Positions 30,285-39,087 of a stretch of 64,000 bases of DNA are shown in pieces. Numbering within the stretch: the first letter of the stretch is position 1; every line of letters begins with the position of its first letter. Source of the DNA: Levilactobacillus humaensis (GTDB lineage: Bacteria; Bacillota; Bacilli; Lactobacillales; Lactobacillaceae); contig NZ_BROB01000010.1 of assembly GCF_024345185.1 (NCBI RefSeq), positions 1 through 64,000 of the forward strand, written 5' to 3'. The notes under the pieces were generated by a model. It searched no databases. It was not told the origin of the DNA and was given only the letters and a program-made list of their open reading frames with translations. The position numbers were made by a program, and so were the translations under genes.

Positions 30285-30743
30285 ATGCAACACATTCTAT
30301 TTGTTTGCCTTGGTAACATTTGCCGTTCTCCCATGGCCGAGGCCATCTTCAATGACTTGCTGGAACAACGTCATCTGACCCAAGAATTCAGTGTCGCTTC
30401 TGTGGCAACGAGCACCGAAGAAGAGGGCAATCCCCCACATCCGGGTGCACTAGCCGCTATGCGGGCTCACGGACTGGATGCCAGTGAGCATCGTTCGCGT
30501 CCGATCACCGACGAGGACTTCACCTGGGCCGATACCATCATTACCATGGACCATGCCAACGTCGCCAACCTTCAGCGTATGGCCCCAACCGCGGCTGATC
30601 AGGCTAAGGTTAAGCTCTGTCTGGATATCTTCCCTGACCGGCAAGGCGAAGCCATCGATGATCCTTGGTACACCCACAAGTTCGAATTAACCTATCAGGA
30701 ATTAGCCACGGCACTCCCAGCATGGCTGGACGCCCTGGCCTAA
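30285..30743 (+). CDS. low-molecular-weight protein-tyrosine phosphatase
   Basis: Cytoplasmic phosphatase of 152 residues. The P-loop CLGNICRS begins at Cys8, and the general-acid Asp lies in the DDPWY loop near residue 125, so both catalytic elements are intact. Start ATG 6 nt after AGGAGG. Divergent from lemA. Such enzymes often act with tyrosine kinases of polysaccharide clusters, but none is visible here, so the substrate is open. Confidence 0.95.
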   Translation: MQHILFVCLGNICRSPMAEAIFNDLLEQRHLTQEFSVASVATSTEEEGNPPHPGALAAMRAHGLDASEHRSRPITDEDFTWADTIITMDHANVANLQRMAPTAADQAKVKLCLDIFPDRQGEAIDDPWYTHKFELTYQELATALPAWLDALA

Positions 30744-30744
30744 A

Positions 30745-30782
30745 GTGAAGCGGACCCAGCCACCCAGGCTGTGGTCCGCTTG
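30745..30782. terminator. bidirectional terminator-like hairpin
   Basis: AGCGGACC-CAGCC / GGCTG-GGTCCGCT stem between the convergent phosphatase and WxL genes. U-runs are poor on both sides. Confidence 0.6.
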
Positions 30783-30789
30783 GTTCGTT

Positions 30790-32973
30790 CTAGGGCGTAT
30801 TCATTAATAGCCAAGATACCTGACCGGAATAGTCGCCGGAAATGGCGCCACCCTCGACCTGCAACACCAGGCCCTGATTGGTTTCAGAAGAGAGATGCGT
30901 CATGGTCGTCACCCCATCATTCGTGTGACTAGCCACCGTTTGTGCGGCATCCAAGGACAAGAATTGACCGTCCTTAAAGTATTGCAAGTCGCCGTCCAGT
31001 GATTTACCATCAGCCCGCTTGAGTTGACTGGCTACGGCCTCCAAGTGCCAGCCGTTACCTTTCTCACGCGTGTCGGTAATCGTCAGGTCCAGCGGCTGGG
31101 CACAGGCTAGTCGCTGCATCGTTCCCGTTAACTTGCCTTTGAAGGTGACCTGAGGCGTCGCCGAGGTGAAGGCTAACTCTCCAATGTAAATGGTCATCGT
31201 TTTCGTCTGTGAGTTGTGCGTCGGATCGGGTCCGGTAGCGGTGACTGTCAGTGTATTGGTTTTCTTAGTAATAAAGGAAGCCGGGAGATCAACATCAATC
31301 ACACCACGTTCGTCACTATCTTTGAGTGGTTCCTCAAGGGACTGGCCATTGATGCTCATCTGAAGATGCACGTCCGAATTATGCCAAGCGGGATCCCCAA
31401 TTTGGACTTTACCGGTAATATGCGCTCCTTTACCTGGGTCGACGTACAAGCTGTTCGGTATGGCCAACTTCAGATCGAGGGTTGGATCAACCGTAAATTC
31501 CGGCGTCGAAGTCTCTGCCACGGCTTCCTTCCCCCGAAATTGACTTGTCAGTGGTGCTACCGACCCCGTGCCATCCTTAACCTTACCCGTAAAAGAAAAC
31601 GTTGCCCCGGTTGACGTTGCCGACAAGCCTGCGGTAATCGGACGGGTCACTTCATTGTTTTTCAGATCCGCCTCATCAATAGTTGTGGGATGATCCGGAT
31701 CACTTGCCAATGTCATCGATCCCGATGATAACGTAATATTCTTGGGAACCTTCAGATCCGCAATCACGTCGTTCCACTGTTCCTTACCGTTTAGGTATTT
31801 AACCTGGTAATTCAATTGAACCTGATCACGTTCACGAACCATTTGTGTCTTCGCAACATTAGTTCCCTGGGTGAGATCGGCCATGTGGGTATTTGCTGAC
31901 ACCTCAACTAAATCGGGGACTTGGTCGAACACAACCAAATTATTTTCCGAAAGGGAGCCCGTTGCACCAGTGAATCCCCACTGCGTCTCATGGGTACCAT
32001 TGTCGACCTTGGACTTGTCCAATTCAACCGTTTGCTTCAGACCTGGGAGTGTGACTCCCGTCTTGGGATCTTTGTCATTAAACGTGTAGCTAATTTGCCC
32101 CTTACTTGTATCCGTGCCAACCTGTGGTTCATAACGTAACGTGAAGTGGTGCCACTGGTGGTCAGATAAGAATTGGAAATTGTTTCCTTGAATCAGGCCG
32201 TTATGGTTTAGGGACGTAAAATAAGCAGTATTCACTCCCCAGCCTAAGATTCCGCCTTCTCTCAGTTGTTTTTTCTGATAGCTATTGCGATCTCCGGGAT
32301 AATTGGATGCGATATGAGGGAACTTAATCGGATGATCCGGGTCTTGAGAAACATCAAATGAATTCCACTTGCCGGCACCTCCAAAAGAAGTGTCGTTGTT
32401 GATGTACGAGTCGAACTCAACGGCCCAACTCTTCTGAATGGCCGAACTAGCTACCTGACCAGTATTTGAATCTTGGGGTTCGGTATCTGCTCCCCAAACA
32501 CCTAATGTCTCTCCTAACGGTTTGTCTCCGGGCATTTGGGTCGTCGCACTGACACCCCTCTGATCGTTCTGTAGTACGAATGCCATGCCATCGCCCGTTG
32601 GCGCCTTCATGGGGTCAACATTGGTCATCCAACTTGCTGCGCCACCGAAGTATAGCCACATGGAAACCGTCTGTGGTTCATTCAGCTTAAAGGTATTTTT
32701 CGGTGTCGACCAAATACTGCCGACCTGACTCTCACTATTCGTCAGCCGAACCGCTTGTGTGTTATGTACCAGTGGGTTCTGACTATCAACGATCTTCGCA
32801 TGATTATTCAAAGACGTTCCCGGTACAAAGTAATCTTGAAGTTGAATTCCCTGAGGCGTGGTTGCCAACGCATGGTGTAAGTCTTCCGTGTCTCCAGCAA
32901 ACGCCTGCGTGCTTCGTCCCCAAAGCACACACCCCAATAAAAAGCTGATCATGACGAGCCCGATCGTCTTCAT
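30790..32973 (-). CDS. WxL-domain surface protein with L-type lectin-like region (CscC-type, copy 1)
   Basis: Secreted 727-residue protein. Signal peptide about 1-27. Residues about 40-360 resemble an L-type (legume-like) lectin domain (GSIWSTPKNTFKLNEPQTVSMWLYFGG, DGMAFVLQND, WAVEFDSY). Ig-like middle regions follow, and the C-terminal WxL module has both hallmarks, GWHLEA and VSWLLMNTP. WxL domains bind peptidoglycan non-covalently. The paralogue at 35043-37301 has the same layout. The ribosome site before ATG 32973 is weak. The frame is intact. Confidence 0.87.
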   Translation of the reverse strand: MKTIGLVMISFLLGCVLWGRSTQAFAGDTEDLHHALATTPQGIQLQDYFVPGTSLNNHAKIVDSQNPLVHNTQAVRLTNSESQVGSIWSTPKNTFKLNEPQTVSMWLYFGGAASWMTNVDPMKAPTGDGMAFVLQNDQRGVSATTQMPGDKPLGETLGVWGADTEPQDSNTGQVASSAIQKSWAVEFDSYINNDTSFGGAGKWNSFDVSQDPDHPIKFPHIASNYPGDRNSYQKKQLREGGILGWGVNTAYFTSLNHNGLIQGNNFQFLSDHQWHHFTLRYEPQVGTDTSKGQISYTFNDKDPKTGVTLPGLKQTVELDKSKVDNGTHETQWGFTGATGSLSENNLVVFDQVPDLVEVSANTHMADLTQGTNVAKTQMVRERDQVQLNYQVKYLNGKEQWNDVIADLKVPKNITLSSGSMTLASDPDHPTTIDEADLKNNEVTRPITAGLSATSTGATFSFTGKVKDGTGSVAPLTSQFRGKEAVAETSTPEFTVDPTLDLKLAIPNSLYVDPGKGAHITGKVQIGDPAWHNSDVHLQMSINGQSLEEPLKDSDERGVIDVDLPASFITKKTNTLTVTATGPDPTHNSQTKTMTIYIGELAFTSATPQVTFKGKLTGTMQRLACAQPLDLTITDTREKGNGWHLEAVASQLKRADGKSLDGDLQYFKDGQFLSLDAAQTVASHTNDGVTTMTHLSSETNQGLVLQVEGGAISGDYSGQVSWLLMNTP

Positions 32974-33221
32974 CTATCCCTAACCCCTTTCTCTCCCTAG
33001 TCACTCGAGAAAATACTGTCACAGTCTTCTAGCCAAGACCACGAAAGCGCTATTACTATTAAAATTATAGTTTCACTCATTTAATAATAACAGCATGTAT
33101 TGTTTTAGGATAGTATAACACGATTGTCACCAATTACCAGTAAAAATGCTGATATAACAATATTTATGAGGGGTTATGTTGTGCCTAATTGCCCAATAAT
33201 CACGCAGTAAGAATTCAAAAA

Positions 33222-33869
33222 TTACCGATAATAAACAAAATAATCTCCATCAACTTTGGGCTCAGGGTGATCGCCACTAGCAAATGGATCATCTACGTCC
33301 ATTTCATCAAGATCATTATAACTATAGCCATAGTATGTGTTAGCATTGATTTGTTTGTCAGCAATATCAGCTTTAGTCAAAATTGACTCTATTTTGTTAT
33401 GCTTGACTGGAATGAGATATACCTTGAACTTTTCCCCCTTGATTCAAGCATATATCGCATAGACTGGGATGACCTTTCCCTTGAACGTATAATTAAACAC
33501 ATAGCGCTTGGTCTTGGGATTTTCCATAACTTGAATCGCATCTTCATCATCCATATCTCTGTCAAAACCCGAAGCAATTGTAGATTCATAGCTCATCATA
33601 GATTGCTCCATTCCCGCCTCTATTACTTCAGCGTGAGTGGAAACTCCTTTTGGCAGCGGATGTGAAACCTTATGTGGCTTGACGGGAGTGGTAGGTATCT
33701 CTGAGCCCGAGATAGCCGATGATAGAACAGAGGTCCCACTGGCCGTCCCAACGCCCACAAGAATGATAAAGACACCAATGCCAATTAATGTCACTTGACG
33801 CGGCTTGGCAATCCCGCGCCAAGTAACATATGCCCCTATTGCGATAATTACTGCTGCAATGAAATCCAT
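33222..33869 (-). pseudogene. membrane protein gene interrupted by one in-frame TGA
   Basis: Two N-terminal hydrophobic segments (FIAAVIIAIGAYVTW and VTLIGIGVFIILVGVGT) and a 170-residue outside part of unknown family. Codon 142 (33444-33446) is TGA, but the same frame stays open for 73 more codons (IKGEKFKVYLIPVKH...) to a TAA at 33222-33224; 648 bp is exactly 216 codons. The downstream part has coding character (VDDPFASGDHPEPKVDGD). So this is one gene with a nonsense change, or a readthrough product, or a base error. The region is AT-rich. It is third in an operon after two tiny membrane proteins. Confidence 0.75.
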
Positions 33870-33941
33870 TATCTTACTCCTCCTAAGTTCCCAGCTGGCC
33901 TGTAAAAAAGCGCTTGCATTTTTCTCGATGTCAAAATTGTT

Positions 33942-34070
33942 TTAGATGTAAATTGAAGCAATAATAAGGAACCCAATAATCTTAAGTATCCACATAAGCG
34001 TCTTATTATCATCTCCAACGAGGCCTGAAAATACAAAGACCACGAATGCTAACAAGAACTTCAAAATCAT
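33942..34070 (-). CDS. very small membrane protein (42 residues)
   Basis: An open frame too short for most gene finders: MILKFLLAFVVFVFSGLV, a short DDNKT turn, then ILKIIGFLIIASIYI. It is a helical hairpin of two hydrophobic stretches. GGAGG lies 10 nt before the ATG at 34068-34070. It sits between the 54-residue gene and the interrupted gene on the same strand. Function unknown; family not recognised. Confidence 0.6.
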   Translation of the reverse strand: MILKFLLAFVVFVFSGLVGDDNKTLMWILKIIGFLIIASIYI

Positions 34071-34141
34071 GACGACTGCGCCTCCAAAATCCCAATATTG
34101 TTTTCAAAGAACTATCTGTTATTTCTTAAATTCACAGTCGA

Positions 34142-34306
34142 TTATAAATAACTAAAGAAACTAAGCGTTTGCAAAAAAGTTAGAACGGCCCCAACAGCAC
34201 TAACGGCTACGAACGCACTTACCCCGTTTTTTTGATAAGAACTGTAAGCAAAATATCCCAATAATATCGACAAAAGCAAGTTTCCAATAATATCAATACC
34301 CACCAT
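34142..34306 (-). CDS. very small membrane protein (54 residues)
   Basis: MVGIDIIGNLLLSILLGYF, a YSSYQKNG turn, then a second hydrophobic segment to SFFSYL. The ATG at 34304-34306 has AAAGGAG 8 nt upstream; upstream in-frame ATGs overlap that site. First gene after a good promoter (34433-34461), divergent from the XRE regulator. Function unknown; could be a toxin-like, holin-like or bacteriocin-immunity-type protein, but nothing decides it. Confidence 0.65.
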   Translation of the reverse strand: MVGIDIIGNLLLSILLGYFAYSSYQKNGVSAFVAVSAVGAVLTFLQTLSFFSYL

Positions 34307-34432
34307 AACCATCGCTCCTTTCACACCAAATTTTTAGTACCAACAGAATTAGGTTCATACCCAAAGTCTAATAATGGCAAAATCAACAAACCTCGCCCCA
34401 TATTTTGTAAACTTCTTGCAGTCCTAACTACC

Positions 34433-34461
34433 ACTATATTACAGGCTTGAAAGTGTTTCAA
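34433..34461 (-). promoter_or_regulatory. promoter of small membrane operon with overlapping palindrome
   Basis: Minus-strand TTGAAA (34456-34461), 17 bp, TATAGT (34433-34438). The -35 is one arm of a perfect dyad TTGAAA-GTG-TTTCAA at 34447-34461. That is where a repressor such as the adjacent XRE protein would bind. Confidence 0.65.
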
Positions 34462-34533
34462 TAATAACTTTTTTTTAGGCTGAATATTCGATAAAGTCAC
34501 CATTAGAAGCACTAAGAAGGAAGAGGAACACAA

Positions 34534-34962
34534 ATGAACACATCAGAATACGGCCCATTAGGCGAGCGGATTCGGTCACGGCGGAAACAGCTCGGCATGA
34601 CCCAAGAGGAACTTGCCGAACAAAGCAATCTGTCCGTAAACTACATTTCAAAAATCGAACGGACGCAGGACCAAAATATCAGTTTTGACGTTCTAGCCAA
34701 GATTGCCCACTCATTAAACATCACCATTGCGGAGCTCATTGGGAAACCACCAATTACCCCATCCAATGCGGATATCGAAACGGTTCAGGAACGTAAGCTG
34801 TTGACGCGGCTCCGGCAAATGGACCGCGAGTCTCGTGACAAGGCCATCGACGCCATTCTTCAATTGCTCGATCTCCAAACACCACAGCAAAACAATCGTG
34901 GGAGCCGTGCGGGCAGACCTTTGGGGCATGACAAAGGCAAAAAAGGCAACGCTCGTCAATAG
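34534..34962 (+). CDS. XRE-family transcriptional regulator
   Basis: A 142-residue protein with a helix-turn-helix of the Cro/CI type at about 11-66 (IRSRRKQLGMTQEELAEQS, LSVNYISKIER). A helical region (KLLTRLRQMDRESRDKAIDAI) may mediate dimers, and the tail is basic. The start has GGAAGAGG upstream. It faces the small-membrane-protein operon across a 226-bp AT-rich gap that holds a perfect TTGAAA/TTTCAA dyad, so it likely regulates that operon or itself. Confidence 0.88.
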   Translation: MNTSEYGPLGERIRSRRKQLGMTQEELAEQSNLSVNYISKIERTQDQNISFDVLAKIAHSLNITIAELIGKPPITPSNADIETVQERKLLTRLRQMDRESRDKAIDAILQLLDLQTPQQNNRGSRAGRPLGHDKGKKGNARQ

Positions 34963-34993
34963 TCACGTTCCCAACGTTAAAATACACAACAAC

Positions 34994-35026
34994 GCAAAAA
35001 GCCAGCCCTTGCAGGCTGGCTTTTAA
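34994..35026. terminator. bidirectional terminator
   Basis: AAAAGCCAGCC-CTTGCA-GGCTGGCTTTT between convergent genes; U-runs on both strands. Confidence 0.92.
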
Positions 35027-35042
35027 CATACTTCTATTCATT

Positions 35043-37301
35043 TTAATTACCTGGAGCATCATTCAAGGACCAGTGAACTGTGGTCACGTAGGAGCCCTGA
35101 ACGGCCCCCGCATTCGCTTTTAGCAAGATCCCATTATCGCTGTTCCAATCACCGGTCACGTTGACCTGATCGTTGTTAGAATCTGTCGTATGCGTATCAA
35201 TCGTGGCTGAGCCTTGCGTCAGACTTTGTTGCCCATAGATTAAATCACCATCTAAGCTTCCACGAAGCCGACTAATAATCGGATCAGCTGTTGCGGTCAA
35301 TTTCCATTTGCTCCCAGTCCCCCGAGTATCACTGACCTGAACACCCCAACTACTGTCAGCGGCATAAGTCATCGCAGAACCCGTCAGGTCCTTGGGATGG
35401 TCCACGTTAAACGTGGCACTAGGATTAGCGACCAGAGCCAACGTCCCATCCTTCAACGTCACCGTGTAGCCAACATCATTGGAGACAACGCCGTTATTGT
35501 CAGTGGCGTACATCACAAATTGATTATCACCCTTAAAAATGTTGGTGATGCTGGACACTGGAATCGTGTAGGTGAAGTCACCAGCAGGATCGGAATCACT
35601 CAACATCTGAGTCGGTAAATCAACCCCATTCATTTGTGGGTGCAACCTAATTTGACTGTTAGCTGTGGCAGTTCCAGTCAAATATTTAATATGGCCAGTT
35701 ATCGTAATATCCTTCTTGGCATTAATGGTTTGACTTCCTGTCGTACCACCAGCATCAATGTTATCACCAGTTAAAGCCATAATCATAGAACCAACAGCTT
35801 TTTTAACCGTAAACCCGCTCACATCCGCAGTTGCCATGGCATTCGATCCGTTAAACGTACTATTGGTAGCGGCGACAGTTGCGTCCGAAGTCCCAGAAAT
35901 TGCCACACCCTTCAGAGTAATATTAGCAGAACCATTTGGTGCCGTTGAGCCATCCTGTTCAGTATTTAAATTTTCAAGTGATTTGCTAAGCGTCTGACCG
36001 TTCTGGTTGCTCGTATCGAGCCCATCGATCGTGTCAGTATCACCATTGGCATAGGTGATCTTAGCACTCTTGTAAATGATATTTGATGGCAAGTTCAGCT
36101 TAGCAACAATATCTTTCCACGACTCACGTCCACTCGTGTACTTAACATTGTAGTTCAAGGACATCCGATCACCACTATTTACAGTGTCTGAACTATCATT
36201 GATTTGTTTGTCAGGCTGTGACTCATCCGTCAAGGTTGCTGAAGCATCCGCATCTACTAATCCTGGAACCTGCTCGAAAACCACAGCATTGGTTTCATAG
36301 CTAGTACCAGTCGTACTGGTAAACCCCCACCGAATCATCTTATCGGCCCCTAAACCAAGGTTCTTGGTTTCAACGTCCACAGTTCTAGTTGTACCCGTCT
36401 TAGGTTTTCCTGTAGCCGCATCCTTGTCGTCAAATGAATACGTCATCTGACCGACGCTACTACCACTTGGTGCAGGCGTCCACTTCATGGTCAAATGCCG
36501 CCAAGAACTACCGTTTAATCCACTCTTCCCCTCACCAATATAACTGCTTGTTGGATGATTTAACGTCGCGTAATAGTGAGACTTTTGGCTAAAAATTAGC
36601 CAGCTATATGTTTTCTTTACTAAGTTGTAACTACTTGACTGTCCGGGATAATTGGCTGCAATGTGTTGATCATCAGGTTGGCCTTCATCAAACTGGGTTG
36701 ACAAGTTGGCCGAATCGTTAAAATAATTATCCCAGTCCGTACCCAGACTCAGTTGGGGTAACCGATTGGCATACGTATCAAATTCCAGTGCCCAACTGTT
36801 TTGAATGGCATTTTTAGCTACAGTAGCCGGGTCTGTCTCATCAATACTATCATCCACACCCCAAACACCTAACGTCTGGCCAACCGCTGGGGTTTGAGTT
36901 CCTGGAAGAGTCGCACTTGCCCCAAGCCCACGGTCATCATTTTGCATCACAAAAGCCATGCCATCACCACCAGAGCTAGTGTTACCAAAGTACATCCACA
37001 TCGAAGCAGTTTCTGGCTTTGCCAAACTCATCTTAGCATCGTCTGACGACCATATTGTCCCAATGCTCTTATGATATTCAGTCAATCTTACCGCTTGATT
37101 GTCACCTTGATCAGTGTTGACAACAGCAGCAGAGTTAGGCGAAATAGTTCCTTTGCTAAAGTAGTTATCAATTTGAATACCCTTAGGGGCTGTTGATGAG
37201 ACAGCAGACCAATCTTCTGCTTTAACAGTCAAAGCCTGACTGCATGCTACAATTCCTGCCACGACAGCCAACATCCCTAGTAAAATTGATTTAATCTTCA
37301 C
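35043..37301 (-). CDS. WxL-domain surface protein with L-type lectin-like region (CscC-type, copy 2)
   Basis: Secreted, about 752 residues. Signal peptide about 1-28 (IKSILLGMLAVVAGIVACSQALTVKA minus its ends). The lectin-like part has SIGTIWSSDDAKMSL, MWMYFGN, GDGMAFVMQND and NSWALEFDTY, matching copy 1 motif for motif. The C-terminal WxL module shows SKWKLTA and VHWSLNDAP. The GTG start at 37299-37301 has GGGAGAG 6 nt upstream; the longer frame starts before that site. It is the last large gene of the csc cluster, 660 bp after cscA. Confidence 0.87.
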   Translation of the reverse strand: MKIKSILLGMLAVVAGIVACSQALTVKAEDWSAVSSTAPKGIQIDNYFSKGTISPNSAAVVNTDQGDNQAVRLTEYHKSIGTIWSSDDAKMSLAKPETASMWMYFGNTSSGGDGMAFVMQNDDRGLGASATLPGTQTPAVGQTLGVWGVDDSIDETDPATVAKNAIQNSWALEFDTYANRLPQLSLGTDWDNYFNDSANLSTQFDEGQPDDQHIAANYPGQSSSYNLVKKTYSWLIFSQKSHYYATLNHPTSSYIGEGKSGLNGSSWRHLTMKWTPAPSGSSVGQMTYSFDDKDAATGKPKTGTTRTVDVETKNLGLGADKMIRWGFTSTTGTSYETNAVVFEQVPGLVDADASATLTDESQPDKQINDSSDTVNSGDRMSLNYNVKYTSGRESWKDIVAKLNLPSNIIYKSAKITYANGDTDTIDGLDTSNQNGQTLSKSLENLNTEQDGSTAPNGSANITLKGVAISGTSDATVAATNSTFNGSNAMATADVSGFTVKKAVGSMIMALTGDNIDAGGTTGSQTINAKKDITITGHIKYLTGTATANSQIRLHPQMNGVDLPTQMLSDSDPAGDFTYTIPVSSITNIFKGDNQFVMYATDNNGVVSNDVGYTVTLKDGTLALVANPSATFNVDHPKDLTGSAMTYAADSSWGVQVSDTRGTGSKWKLTATADPIISRLRGSLDGDLIYGQQSLTQGSATIDTHTTDSNNDQVNVTGDWNSDNGILLKANAGAVQGSYVTTVHWSLNDAPGN

Positions 37302-37911
37302 GTTAATCTCTCCCTCAACCACTAAAAAATCGTCAACTACTAGTCATCGTCGAGTCATTATTAGTATTTATTCGATTCATTTGTAAGCTTTATGCATACA
37401 GTCAAGCTAGATTGCGCCGTTAATTAAATAATCTGTGGTGCCCGTAGTTAAGCTCCTGTGCAACCGGTTGAACCCGAATGATTGTTCACATTGAGTATGA
37501 CCTTCAGAAAAGCCAATACCTATGTACTACTTTTACTATTAATTAAGGTTATTATAGGCTGTTTAGCCCCAAAACTCAACCTTAATGTTTAGAATAGCGG
37601 GGAAGTATAACCTTTTACTAACTCTTGCAATGTATAATTTGCCGGTTACCCACTTTACTAGATTTGTCCCAAATGCAGAAAATCGCTAAAAAATATAAAT
37701 GGAATCGATCTCACACTTCCGTTTAAAATTATGTCAATGTATAATTATCCGAATACTTGAATTTTTATTAGTCATCAAAATTTTTCATTTTCCCCATATG
37801 ACCTGTGCAATAGTTGATTCTTTAGCCTTCCTAGCACATCGTTTGAGACTGGTCCGAAACCACAAGACTTCTGCCAAAAATACAGCCATTTCGTAACCTT
37901 CACAGCAACAC
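37302..37911. other. AT-rich intergenic stretch, no gene seen
   Basis: About 610 bp between CscA and the second CscC-type gene. I see no convincing gene; a 65-codon frame on the plus strand lacks a ribosome site. Two near copies of CAATGTATAATT occur (about 37629 and 37736). The promoter of the 35043-37301 gene should be here but has no clear boxes. Confidence 0.5.
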
Positions 37912-37943
37912 AAAAAAGCCGCCAATCATTTCTGATCGACGAC
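37912..37943 (-). terminator. terminator after cscA
   Basis: 11-bp stem with G-U pairs (GTCGTCGATCA / TGATTGGCGGC), then TTTTTT on the minus strand. Confidence 0.75.
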
Positions 37944-37962
37944 CCTCTAAATCCAGTGACGT

Positions 37963-38997
37963 TTATTTCTTGTCTTCGTCATCCTTGCGACGATTCTTCC
38001 ACAGTAGGTAGATGATAATCGCAATGAGAATCAGAATGAGCAGACCACCGGCAACGAACCACCAGAAGTAACTCTTCTTTTGTGGCGTGTTGTACTTGTT
38101 TTGAAGTTGGCCGATCCGTTTCTGAGTCAGCTTGAAGTTCTTCACAAAGTGCCAGTGGTAACCACCCTTGGCGTAGGCATCCAGCGTTAACGTGTAAGTC
38201 CCCGCCTTCATCTGCGTATCACCAAATGGGATAGCATAATCAAAGTTACTGTTTGGCGCCATGGCTAGGTTAGACTTCTCATTACTCAGGACGGTCTTGG
38301 TACTACCTTCCTTAGTCACCTTCGTCTTCACCCGGAGTTGGTTCATCAGACCTGGACGTGGGTTCTGTAAGTTAGCTTCAACTTGGTTGTACTTGTTGAA
38401 TTGGCCGACCTTAACCGTGTTCATCAACATGTCTGGCGCAACGTCGACACTGTCTTCACGCAAACGAACCCCAATCACATAAGCGAAGGCATTCTTGATA
38501 CTGACACCCTTCTTCGAATTAGAATTATCGTTTGAAGTCAGCTGCTTAACGTTGATCCCACCTAAAATCATCCCATTAATCTTCTTAGCAGGCATCTTGT
38601 AGGTAACGTAGACGGTCTTCTTACCCTTGGCAGGAACAGAAACCTTCTGGGTCTTACCCCCGAAAACATCTTTAATACCGACTTTTAACGTACTGTCCCG
38701 CTTAGGGTTCTGTTGGCTGTAATCCACGACCCCGTTAGGATTGGTAATCGCTTGATTGACGCCAACCTGATACTCTTTAGTCTTCTTCCCCGTGTTACTG
38801 ATGACAACCCCTAATTTTTGCTTCTGGTTGGGCTTTACCCGTAAGGCAAAGTACGTGACCTTCTTGTCGTCTTGATTCTTGGGCAAGATAGCACTTACCG
38901 TGTATCCAACACTTTCAGCATGGGCAACTTGTGATAAGCCACCGGCTGCGAGGAGTAACGTCCCAACTGCTACTAATAACCGTAACCACTTTTTCAT
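37963..38997 (-). CDS. CscA: DUF916/DUF3324 WxL-associated surface protein
   Basis: A 344-residue protein. Signal peptide about 1-27; then the DUF916 region (GYTVSAILPKNQ, YFALRVKPNQKQKLGVVISN), DUF3324 region (INGMILGGINVKQL), a C-terminal membrane segment and a basic tail KNRRKDDEDKK. This is the layout of CscA (also called WxL-interacting protein), which holds WxL partners at the wall. The ATG at 38995-38997 has GGAGG 11 nt before it. Confidence 0.92.
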   Translation of the reverse strand: MKKWLRLLVAVGTLLLAAGGLSQVAHAESVGYTVSAILPKNQDDKKVTYFALRVKPNQKQKLGVVISNTGKKTKEYQVGVNQAITNPNGVVDYSQQNPKRDSTLKVGIKDVFGGKTQKVSVPAKGKKTVYVTYKMPAKKINGMILGGINVKQLTSNDNSNSKKGVSIKNAFAYVIGVRLREDSVDVAPDMLMNTVKVGQFNKYNQVEANLQNPRPGLMNQLRVKTKVTKEGSTKTVLSNEKSNLAMAPNSNFDYAIPFGDTQMKAGTYTLTLDAYAKGGYHWHFVKNFKLTQKRIGQLQNKYNTPQKKSYFWWFVAGGLLILILIAIIIYLLWKNRRKDDEDKK

Positions 38998-39043
38998 GAT
39001 TATTTCGGCCTCCATATTCAATTGTTAATAGGTTCATTGTAAC

Positions 39044-39078
39044 AAAGAAAGCGGTGGCTGTCGCCACCGCTTTCTTTA
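39044..39078 (-). terminator. intra-cluster terminator between WxL gene and cscA
   Basis: A nearly perfect long stem AAAGAAAGCGGTGG / CCACCGCTTTCTTT with a 6-nt loop sits between two genes of the csc cluster. It should lower cscA expression from the upstream promoter. Confidence 0.8.
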
Positions 39079-39087
39079 AGATTCGTT

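Noticed and set aside
33444-33446. The in-frame TGA as a selenocysteine codon
   Set aside because: No SECIS-like hairpin is evident after it and no reason to expect a selenoprotein in this family of organisms.
37629-37750. Two near copies of CAATGTATAATT as tandem promoters
   Set aside because: No -35 boxes at proper spacing and no gene downstream on that strand.
37699-37896. A 65-codon plus-strand frame between cscA and the second CscC-type gene
   Set aside because: No ribosome site, no recognisable family, and it sits in an AT-rich gap where chance frames are common.
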